Source: Acinetobacter brisouii (lineage in GTDB: Bacteria > Pseudomonadota > Gammaproteobacteria > Pseudomonadales > Moraxellaceae). Taken from it: DNA of 64,000 bases. The stretch lies in contig NZ_BKNN01000003.1 in the NCBI RefSeq assembly GCF_008993995.1, forward strand, positions 23,039 to 87,038, written 5' to 3'. Of the stretch, positions 57,352 through 64,000 are shown one piece after another. Every line of letters starts with the position of its first letter. Position 1 is the stretch's first letter. Under the pieces are notes generated by a model, which was given only the letters and a program-made list of their open reading frames with translations, did no database searches and was not told the origin of the DNA. The position numbers and the translations under genes were made by a program.

Positions 57352-58179
57352 TTAGAGCATGTTGGTCTTTGCAAGTGGCAAAACGTCCAGCGTGTTTTGC
57401 CAAAGCTGTTCGGCGAGTGAGTCACTTTTCATATTTAGACACGCAGCCAGCCCATCAAGCACATAAGGTAAATTGGCGGGCGTATTACGTGTGTGTTGTT
57501 CAGTGGATGTCTGGCAACACAACGGCGTCATATCTGGGCAATCGGTTTCTAAAACCAGATGCTCCGCCCCAACCGCTTGCACCACCTGAATGAGTTTTTT
57601 CGCATTCGGATTGGTGATCTGTCCTGTAATTCCCAATTTAAAACCAAGTTGAATAAAGGCTTTGGCTTCTTCGATTCCACCACTAAACGCATGGGCAATC
57701 CCACCGCGCTGAAAGCGTTGTTTTTTGAGGAGTGCCAATACATCGGCATGGCTTTTGCGGATATGCAACAACACAGGCAAATCAAACTGCTGTGCCAGTT
57801 CTAACTGTGCCGTGAAATAATTTTTTTGTTGTTGTAAAACGTCAGGCTGTTTATGCTGCTTGAGGAAAGTATCTAAACCAATTTCCCCTACAGCAAGGCA
57901 TTGTTGTTGCTTGAGTAAGCTTTCTAAAGCCAGTAAATCTTCAGGCTGATGCTGTTCGATATAAAATGGATGTAAGCCTGGGGCTAAATAACTGTGCGGA
58001 GCCGTACGAAAGCCCTGTAATTGTTGATGTGTTCTGAGCAAATCATCAAAACGAGAAGCCACAAAACCGATCAATACCAGCGCATCGACCCCAAACTGTT
58101 TGGCAGCACAGGCCAACTGCTCACGATCATGATCGAACTCAGGCACATCAAAATGCGTGTGCGTATCGAACAGCCGCAT
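57352..58179 (-). CDS. TatD-family hydrolase / DNase
   Basis: 275 aa, TIM-barrel metal enzyme. Metal ligands: H-T-H in F-D-T-H-T-H-F-D (residues 4-11), E in V-G-E-I-G-L-D, H in L-H-I-R-K-S-H, H in I-A-H-A-F-S-G-G, and D in L-E-T-D-C-P-D-M. TatD enzymes are 3'-5' DNases or D-tyrosyl-tRNA-type hydrolases. I start at ATG 58179, one base after the stop of the upstream lipoprotein gene, so they are coupled. Confidence 0.9.
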   Translation of the reverse strand: MRLFDTHTHFDVPEFDHDREQLACAAKQFGVDALVLIGFVASRFDDLLRTHQQLQGFRTAPHSYLAPGLHPFYIEQHQPEDLLALESLLKQQQCLAVGEIGLDTFLKQHKQPDVLQQQKNYFTAQLELAQQFDLPVLLHIRKSHADVLALLKKQRFQRGGIAHAFSGGIEEAKAFIQLGFKLGITGQITNPNAKKLIQVVQAVGAEHLVLETDCPDMTPLCCQTSTEQHTRNTPANLPYVLDGLAACLNMKSDSLAEQLWQNTLDVLPLAKTNML

Positions 58180-58180
58180 T

Positions 58181-59110
58181 TTAAGCTGTGCCTTTAACTG
58201 CACTGGCTGTGGTTGCAGCAACCGTATCGGGCTTTGGTAAATACTCTGATTTTACGATACCTTTAAGTTTTTCGTAGGGAATAGTAAAACTTGGCATACC
58301 CACCACATACGGTCCAATTTCATATTCAGCATATTGTAAGACTAAGCCATCCGCGCTTAGATAGAAATTCTGACTTAATTTAAATGGCCATGCATCTTCG
58401 TATTCTTTGATGTTTGTTGCCAATTTTTGCGCAATGACCCAATCTGCAAATTGTTGATGCAACAATTTGGTCAACTGATTTTTTTGATTGGGTAATAGAA
58501 GATCACTCAGTTTAAGCTGCTGTTTCTGTTTCAGATCAAAGACCAAATACTGCTGTGCCTCGGTACCATGTGCGCCACCCAAGAAACTATCCGAATTCAT
58601 TTGTACCGTCACCAAGTGATCTTGTTTACGTAAAATTTTGGGTTGAATATGAACACTGATCTGTGGGTTGGCATTCATATTTTTCAGCTCTTGGTCTAAT
58701 GCTAAAAATGCTTTGGCATATTGCTGCACTTGCTGGTTTAAATCACTTGGTTCAGGTTCAGAAGCAAACACCTCTGAAGCTGCTGGATTAATCGCAGCCA
58801 AATCCAAATGATCTCGCAAAGCAGCCAAAATTGCCGCATCCACTTGCCGATCAATAAAATCATAATTGGTCTTTAAGCGCTGTACCTGAAACTCAGGACA
58901 GTTATTCCCCTCACATGCAGGTAACTGCACAGGAATATTCTCTAAATTAGCTGTAAATTCATAAGGATTTTGAATGGCTTTGACTTGGGTCATCTGTGCA
59001 GCAGAAACCGTCTTTTCCGTATCATCATTTTGTTTTTGACAGGCGCTCAACAATAAACTCACGCTGAGCACCGACATAGAGAATGTCATTGAGAGATTCT
59101 TACGCAACAT
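58181..59110 (-). CDS. DUF3298-type lipoprotein
   Basis: 309 aa. Type II signal peptide with lipobox L-L-S-A-C (Cys about 24). An N-terminal half with A-C-E-G-N-N-C-P-E and a C-terminal DUF3298 module: S-F-L-G-G-A-H-G-T-E-A-Q-Q-Y-L-V-F-D-L near residue 175, and Y-E-I-G-P-Y-V-V-G-M-P at 268. Similar modules occur in RsiV-like anti-sigma factors and in lysozyme-binding proteins. Function unknown. The gene at 59181-59996 is a diverged paralogue; TatD follows at 1 nt. Confidence 0.82.
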   Translation of the reverse strand: MLRKNLSMTFSMSVLSVSLLLSACQKQNDDTEKTVSAAQMTQVKAIQNPYEFTANLENIPVQLPACEGNNCPEFQVQRLKTNYDFIDRQVDAAILAALRDHLDLAAINPAASEVFASEPEPSDLNQQVQQYAKAFLALDQELKNMNANPQISVHIQPKILRKQDHLVTVQMNSDSFLGGAHGTEAQQYLVFDLKQKQQLKLSDLLLPNQKNQLTKLLHQQFADWVIAQKLATNIKEYEDAWPFKLSQNFYLSADGLVLQYAEYEIGPYVVGMPSFTIPYEKLKGIVKSEYLPKPDTVAATTASAVKGTA

Positions 59111-59180
59111 GAATGCCGCCTTTTATTGTCATGTTTGTCTTTAAAATAACGTGATTTTTTACATTACCGTGTACTGTTTT

Positions 59181-59996
59181 TTAAAACATTTTGTGAAAAA
59201 CATCAGGTTTTAACAATTGCTGAGTTTGTTGTTTATTCAGGAAAATTTCTAATTGTTTTGCATCTTTGACAATTTCATTGGCACGATAATGTAAACCTAC
59301 GCCTTCACCATCAAAGAACCAATCCGCTTGTCCCCAGTACAGTTTTTTCGGGGCAAGTTGCTGCACAGCATGACTCTGCTGCTTTAACCATTTTTGATAA
59401 GCTTGTTGAACAAGCTGATCCAATGCCACCTGATGATGAGCTTCAATTACATCCAAAATCGTTAATCCTTTTTTCAGCTGTCGATCAGCCACAAAAAAGT
59501 ATTGTCGTTCGTTAATCTCAACTTCAGCCTGCTGGCTACTGACCTGTAATTGTAACAATACATACTGATTACGCTGAGAAGCAATACGGGTTTGAATGTG
59601 CAAACGATACGGTCGATTTGCAGTAAATTCCTGCTGCCAAGCATCTGATTTTTTTATGTAAGCATTAATCGCCTGCTGCAAACTCAAATTCTGTTTTAAA
59701 TCAATTTGTGCTTGGACAACTTTGCTCAGATTTGTGGTCAACCATGTATTTAACCATGGATCAGCAGTTTTCAGCGTTTGAATGTCGATATCAATACAGT
59801 TTTTCTTTTCACAAAAAGGCAAAGCATATTCAGCACGCTGGGTTTGTATTGCCAAATAAGGCAGTACATCTGGATTACTGGCTTGTGTATTGCTCGCGGT
59901 TTGTTCTTGTTGTGGTGCAGGTTGTTGTTTATGACATGCACTCAGTAACAATATGCTCGACAAAATTGCCATTATTACTGTTGGCTGTTGTTTCAT
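59181..59996 (-). CDS. Lipoprotein, diverged paralogue of the 58181-59110 gene
   Basis: 271 aa. Lipobox L-L-S-A-C (Cys about 21) then a Gln/Ala-rich linker. The body parallels its neighbour: the L-P-F-C-E-K-K-N-C-I-D mini-motif (Cys pair, as in P-A-C-E-G-N-N-C), the Q-x-L-K-T pattern, R-L-H-I-Q-T-R and the D-W-F-F-D-G-E-G-V-G-L-H-Y end. The G-G-A-H-G signature of DUF3298 is not seen here. Seventy bp separates the two genes. Tandem duplication with divergence is the probable origin. Confidence 0.75.
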   Translation of the reverse strand: MKQQPTVIMAILSSILLLSACHKQQPAPQQEQTASNTQASNPDVLPYLAIQTQRAEYALPFCEKKNCIDIDIQTLKTADPWLNTWLTTNLSKVVQAQIDLKQNLSLQQAINAYIKKSDAWQQEFTANRPYRLHIQTRIASQRNQYVLLQLQVSSQQAEVEINERQYFFVADRQLKKGLTILDVIEAHHQVALDQLVQQAYQKWLKQQSHAVQQLAPKKLYWGQADWFFDGEGVGLHYRANEIVKDAKQLEIFLNKQQTQQLLKPDVFHKMF

Positions 59997-60021
59997 TCGG
60001 AATCATCCATCTTGCATCTGG

Positions 60022-60053
60022 AAGAAACAGCTCCCCCGAAAGAAGCTGTTTTT
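60022..60053. terminator. Terminator-like hairpin between prfC and the lipoprotein genes
   Basis: AAACAGCT (60025-60032) pairs with AGCTGTTT (60044-60051). The T run is better on the plus strand than on the minus strand, where prfC ends, so it may be only a weak terminator there. Confidence 0.45.
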
Positions 60054-60067
60054 TAAAATCGCTTAAA

Positions 60068-61660
60068 TTAATGCTCGCGTGTATTGCGGAACTGAATATC
60101 AGGATAACGTTCCTGCATAATCTGCAAGTTCACACGACTTGGTGCGAGGTAAGTCAAGTGCCCGCCACCATCAACAGACAGTTGATCGTGTGCTTTCTTC
60201 TTAAATTCGTTGAATTTCTTCTCATCATCACAAGAGACCCAACGTACCGTATTAATGCTTACTGGCTCATAAATACAGTCGACCTTGTATTCTTCTTTCA
60301 AGCGGAATGCCACCACTTCAAACTGAAGTACACCGACTGCACCCACAATCAGGTCATTGCTGTTTTGCGGCATAAAAACCTGCGTTGCTCCTTCTTCTGA
60401 CAACTCTTTGAGACCTTTTTGCAACTGTTTAGATTTCAAAGGATCTTTTAAACGCACACGGCGGAACATTTCAGGGGCAAAGTGTGGAATTCCCGTGAAT
60501 TGCAGTTTTTCGCCAGAAGTAAAAGTATCACCAATTTGAATCGTACCGTGGTTATGTAAACCAATGATGTCGCCTGGCCATGCTTCTTCCAAGTGCTCGC
60601 GCTCACCCGCAAGGAAGGTCAAAGCATCACTAATGCGCACATCTTTATCAATACGCACGTGCTTCATTTTTAAACCTTTTTCATATTTGCCTGAACAAAT
60701 ACGCATAAAGGCAATACGGTCACGATGTTTCGGGTCCATGTTGGCTTGAATTTTAAATACAAAGCCAGTGAAACCTTCTTCAGTTGCTTCAACCTTACGG
60801 TCTTTCGTCGGGTGTGCCTTTGGCTCTGGTGCATAACTGCTAAATGCATCAAGCACATGATCGACGCCAAAGTTACCAAGTGCCGTACCAAATAACACAG
60901 GCGTTTGACGACCCGCCAAGAATTCTTCACGGTCTAAAGGCTCATTCGCCATTTGTACCAGTTCTAAAGACTCTTCAAATGCCGCCCAAGCCAATTCACC
61001 GACTTTTTCACGTAGGTCGGCATGGTCATAGCCATCACGTATTTCAATCTCGGTAATGGTTGAGCCGAAACCTGCTTTATACACATAGAATTTTTCTTCA
61101 ATCAGGTTAAATACACCTGCGAAGTCACGTCCTGAGCCAAGTGGCCAAGTGATTGGAACACATTTAATTTTGAGGACATTTTCAATTTCATCCAGCAACT
61201 CTAAAGGCTCACGAATTTCGCGGTCCATTTTGTTAACGAAAGAAATAATCGGTGTGTCGCGCATACGACAGACTTCCATCAGTTTGATGGTTCGGTCTTC
61301 GACACCTTTTGCACCGTCAATCACCATCAGTGCAGAGTCAACCGCAGTTAAGGTACGATAGGTATCTTCCGAGAAGTCTTCATGCCCTGGAGTGTCGAGC
61401 AAGTTAATCACATAATTTTTATAAGGGAACTGCATGACGGAAGTGGTAATCGAAATCCCACGCTCTTTTTCCATTTCCATCCAGTCGGAAGTTGCTGCAC
61501 GATCAGACTTACGGCTTTTGACCATACCCGCCACCTGAATGGCTTTACCCCATAACAACAGTTTTTCTGTCATGGTGGTTTTACCCGCATCGGGGTGGGA
61601 AATGATGGCAAAAGTACGGCGTTGGGCGACTTGCGTCGCCAATTCATCTTTAAAACTCAT
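60068..61660 (-). CDS. prfC: Peptide chain release factor 3
   Basis: 530 aa, GTPase that releases RF1/RF2 after termination. G1 [12 protein letters not shown], switch [21 protein letters not shown] near 142, and the RF3-specific C-terminal [11 protein letters not shown] and G-H-L-T-Y-L-A. The ATG is preceded by AGGTATT. An isolated gene, more than 100 bp from its neighbours. Confidence 0.97.
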   Translation of the reverse strand: MSFKDELATQVAQRRTFAIISHPDAGKTTMTEKLLLWGKAIQVAGMVKSRKSDRAATSDWMEMEKERGISITTSVMQFPYKNYVINLLDTPGHEDFSEDTYRTLTAVDSALMVIDGAKGVEDRTIKLMEVCRMRDTPIISFVNKMDREIREPLELLDEIENVLKIKCVPITWPLGSGRDFAGVFNLIEEKFYVYKAGFGSTITEIEIRDGYDHADLREKVGELAWAAFEESLELVQMANEPLDREEFLAGRQTPVLFGTALGNFGVDHVLDAFSSYAPEPKAHPTKDRKVEATEEGFTGFVFKIQANMDPKHRDRIAFMRICSGKYEKGLKMKHVRIDKDVRISDALTFLAGEREHLEEAWPGDIIGLHNHGTIQIGDTFTSGEKLQFTGIPHFAPEMFRRVRLKDPLKSKQLQKGLKELSEEGATQVFMPQNSNDLIVGAVGVLQFEVVAFRLKEEYKVDCIYEPVSINTVRWVSCDDEKKFNEFKKKAHDQLSVDGGGHLTYLAPSRVNLQIMQERYPDIQFRNTREH

Positions 61661-61800
61661 GAAAAATACCTACTGCAGAACGCAGTGCAAGGATCAATAT
61701 AATTGAAAAAATTGGCGGTATTGTAGCAGAACAGAGATTTTTTTAAATCTGCTCACACAACCCGATCATCGACATATCATTCAATTACATTGGCTCAGAC

Positions 61801-63213
61801 TCAACTGGTATGGGTGGCAAATTTATGTTCTAGGACTTCTTTTGGTAAAGGCTTACCGAGCAAGAAACCTTGGAATTGCTGACATCCCAAGCGATTCAGA
61901 ATTTCAAGTTGTTCTTCAGTTTCAATACCTTCAGCGGTAATTGTCAATCCTAAATTACGTGTTAACTGAATTAAACTTGCCAAAATCAGTTCATCTTTTG
62001 AACCATGATGTAGGTCTTTAATAAAGGCACGGTCAATTTTCAGTTCATTCACAGGCAGATCTTTTAAATACAAGAAACTCGAGTGACCTGTACCAAAGTC
62101 ATCAATAGAGAGTTTAACGCCCAAATTACGGATTTTCTGAAAAATTTCAATGCTTGAATCAATATGATGCATTGCTGTACTTTCAGTAATTTCAATAATT
62201 AAATGGTCAGTATTAATTTGATATTTCTGAAGATAATCCTGAAGTGTCGGTATCAATAACTTATGTTCAACCTGCACAGCAGAAAGATTAATTGAAATCG
62301 GATAAAAGCCTTTCGCTTGCTGTTCCCAAATTTGAATCTGTTTACATGCCTGTTCCATCACCCAATATCCCAAAGGGGTGATCAGACCTGTTTTTTCAGC
62401 CAGTGGAATAAACATGTTTGGCCCAAGCAAGCCTAATTTTGGATGCTGCCAACGAATAAGTGCTTCAACACCACAAATCTTACGGTATTTATTAAATTTA
62501 GGTTGATAAAACAGGACAAACTGATCTTCATCAATGGCTTTAAATAAATCATTGATGAGTTTAGATTGATGACGTTCTTCATACTGATCAATATTATAGC
62601 TAAATACACTATATGTATTACGTCCCTGTTCTTTCGATGCCAACATTGCAATATCAGCATGCATAAGCAATTCTTGTAAATTTTCACCATGCTCAGGATA
62701 CATCGCAATACCAATACTAGCTGTAATATTGATGCTGCGTCCTGCAATTAAAAAACCTTGCTGAATCGCACTGAGAATTTTTTGAGCGAGTTGCTCAGCT
62801 TGCTCAACAGTTGCATGTTCAGCAATCAATAAAAATTCATCACCACTAATGCGTAAAAGTGTCTGACGCTCAGCAAGTTGCTCACTGATTCGGTTTGCAA
62901 ATTGCACCAGTAATTGATCACCTACAGGATGACCAAAAGCATCATTGATTGATTTAAAGCGATCTAAATCAATATACACCACCGCAATTTGCTGACGATG
63001 CAAACGGTGTTCTGCCAAAATGACTTTGACAAAATCATTTAAATAAGAACGGTTTGGTAACTGAGTCAAAGTATCATGCATACTTAAATGCGCTAACTCT
63101 TTATTGACCTCTGTCAGTTGACGATTCCGTTCAGCCAACCGTAATTCTTGCAATGCCACAAAAAATGCAGCTATCAGAATTAAGCAAGCGACAATGACTA
63201 TACCTAGTATCAC
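61801..63213 (-). CDS. GGDEF-EAL protein (cyclic di-GMP turnover), N-terminally short
   Basis: 470 aa. One TM helix (about 3-20: I-V-I-V-A-C-L-I-L-I-A-A-F-F-V-A-L) precedes a short coil. The GGDEF domain has D-x-D-R-F-K and the signature R-I-S-G-D-E-F (S in place of the first G). The EAL domain has V-E-A-L-I-R-W near residue 250, N-L-S, E-I-T-E-S, D-D-F-G-T-G and the final G-F-L-L-G-K-P. So both halves may be active; the EAL half looks complete. Similar proteins often have a long sensor (for example MHYT) in front; here only one helix remains, with in-frame stop TAG at 63247-63249 just upstream. The start is GTG 63213. Confidence 0.82.
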   Translation of the reverse strand: MILGIVIVACLILIAAFFVALQELRLAERNRQLTEVNKELAHLSMHDTLTQLPNRSYLNDFVKVILAEHRLHRQQIAVVYIDLDRFKSINDAFGHPVGDQLLVQFANRISEQLAERQTLLRISGDEFLLIAEHATVEQAEQLAQKILSAIQQGFLIAGRSINITASIGIAMYPEHGENLQELLMHADIAMLASKEQGRNTYSVFSYNIDQYEERHQSKLINDLFKAIDEDQFVLFYQPKFNKYRKICGVEALIRWQHPKLGLLGPNMFIPLAEKTGLITPLGYWVMEQACKQIQIWEQQAKGFYPISINLSAVQVEHKLLIPTLQDYLQKYQINTDHLIIEITESTAMHHIDSSIEIFQKIRNLGVKLSIDDFGTGHSSFLYLKDLPVNELKIDRAFIKDLHHGSKDELILASLIQLTRNLGLTITAEGIETEEQLEILNRLGCQQFQGFLLGKPLPKEVLEHKFATHTS

Positions 63214-63679
63214 AGCATGACCTGATGTTGCAGTTTGAAATAATGGCTACTTTTATATATAAAAATATGCCGCCAATGTGCCCATCTCGTACCTGTCTAC
63301 AATACTAAAAGCAACCACCAAAGCGACAGATATTTTTTAAAATAAAACGCTTTTTTGTACGTTTTTCAATCCAAATACCAACCATAACGATGACTGTGAT
63401 ATTCAAATCATGATGCACACCTAAAAACAAGAGAAATCACCAAGATCATAATTTTGATAAGAGCATCTTCAAAACGATTCTGTTGCTTTCTCACAAGTCC
63501 CCAAACCAAAGCTATTACACAAGACTTATTCATATCTACTCTTGTTTATGTATCACAATAAATAGCTGCCAACATGTACTCATGCTTTCAGTTCTACCTT
63601 TTTACATATACAAATGTGTTTTCATCTACTCTATTACGTTGATCTATATCATAAAACGCAAAAAATAGAGCAAAAATAC
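63214..63679. other. AT-rich non-coding stretch between the GGDEF-EAL gene and the IS end
   Basis: 466 bp with only tiny frames. I looked for a damaged sensor domain on the minus strand and found none that translates as membrane sequence. The region may be decayed upstream coding DNA plus a promoter. Confidence 0.5.
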
Positions 63680-64000
63680 GGCTTTGTTGCACAAAGATTT
63701 GAAATGCAAAGCGCCCCTAATTGAGCCAAATTTAAGGCGTAACTTGGGTAAGTGGTCGACCTAATTCCGTAAATCTGTTGAGGACTGCTACACGTGCATG
63801 AATCTCATTCACCTGACTAGGAAAGCTTCTTGCCATTAATTTATCGCCTAATAATTTGATGCAATGCATCTTGGTTTCCACCAAACTGCGGCGATGATAG
63901 CCTGACCATTTTTTCCATAGTGTCCTGCCTAAACGTTTAACTGTTCGAAGTAATTCATTTCGCGCTAGCGAGCTACTCTTTGTATCTTTCCATGGTTTCG
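63680..64000 (-). mobile_element. IS5-family (IS903-like) insertion sequence, one end only
   Basis: The outer end at 63680 begins GGCTTTGTTGCACAAA, almost the same start as the IS903 terminal repeat (GGCTTTGTTG...). The transposase is oriented so that its 3' end is here. The rest lies outside the window. The 9 bp next to the end (63671-63679, CAAAAATAC) would be the target duplication if intact. Confidence 0.8.
63732..64000 (-). CDS. IS5-family transposase, C-terminal part (5' end outside window)
   Basis: About 89 codons to the stop at 63732-63734. The C-terminal signature is L-A-R-N-E-L-L-R-T-V-K-R-L-G-R-T, K-K-W-S-G-Y-H-R-R-S-L-V-E-T-K-M-H-C-I-K-L-L-G and V-A-V-L-N-R-F-T-E-L-G-R-P, the DDE transposase end of IS903-like IS5 elements (E in the E-T-K-M segment). 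The N-terminal half with the first Asp residues is not in the window, so intactness cannot be judged. Confidence 0.88.
   Translation of the reverse strand, partial: KPWKDTKSSSLARNELLRTVKRLGRTLWKKWSGYHRRSLVETKMHCIKLLGDKLMARSFPSQVNEIHARVAVLNRFTELGRPLTQVTP

Overview
This window looks like a chromosomal segment of an Acinetobacter-type gammaproteobacterium (Moraxellaceae). The reasons are low G+C (about 40% by eye), a proton-translocating transhydrogenase with a split alpha subunit (pntAA/pntAB/pntB), a mazG-relA-rlmD-(exonuclease)-cysM-gacS neighbourhood like that of the Pseudomonas group, a lipoprotein-rich proteome, and an IS903-like end at the right edge. Species is not resolved. Nearly all of it is core housekeeping DNA. 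There is no prophage, CRISPR array, resistance island, rRNA or tRNA gene that I can support.

Layout. 1-1.8 kb: the end of an Ala-rich repeat lipoprotein, then a divergent MerR regulator and NAD(P)-binding reductase. 1.8-14.6 kb, mostly minus strand: the translation cluster thrS-infC / rpmI-rplT / pheS-pheT-ihfA in the classical order and orientation, but cut into three blocks. One gap holds a GST, a frameshifted MFS transporter and an alpha/beta hydrolase. The other holds a NADAR protein and two unknown proteins. 14.9-16.5 kb: an acyl-CoA synthetase. 16.6-22 kb, minus: pcnB-folK-panB-panC-rapZ-npr-darP, tightly packed with several 4-8 nt overlaps (poly(A) polymerase, folate and pantothenate synthesis, RapZ/NPr signalling, ribosome assembly). 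22-28.7 kb, minus: cysM, a PolB-type exonuclease, rlmD, relA, mazG, comEA. 28.9-34.7 kb, plus: a GacS/BarA hybrid kinase, then a crotonase / 3-hydroxyisobutyrate dehydrogenase-like / hydroxypyruvate isomerase-like trio, then rsfS.

34.8-43.6 kb: a broken TonB-dependent siderophore receptor with a Fur-like box still in front of it, an XAC2610-like secreted protein, the pnt operon, two transporters and a HEPN-family protein whose 3' end overlaps a convergent MFS gene. 43.8-48.6 kb, minus: gcvH-gcvP-gcvT behind a tandem glycine riboswitch. 49-54.4 kb: a MscS-type channel with repeated TM helices, dusA, a DUF1295 membrane protein, a LysE exporter and tcdA. 54.5-61.7 kb, minus: acnA, a TatD nuclease, two related lipoproteins and prfC. 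61.8-64 kb: an N-terminally short GGDEF-EAL protein, about 470 bp of AT-rich non-coding DNA, then the end of an IS5-family (IS903-like) element that runs off the window.

I did not find a convincing new multi-gene system. The best leads are the lone HEPN protein with an intact RxxxxH motif, the crotonase/reductase/isomerase operon with no glyoxylate carboligase, the long imperfect inverted repeat that fills the gacS-crotonase gap, and the hairpin-rich spacer between pheS and pheT that resembles an interspersed repeat. Two genes (the MFS at 9.9 kb and the TonB receptor at 35 kb) are interrupted.
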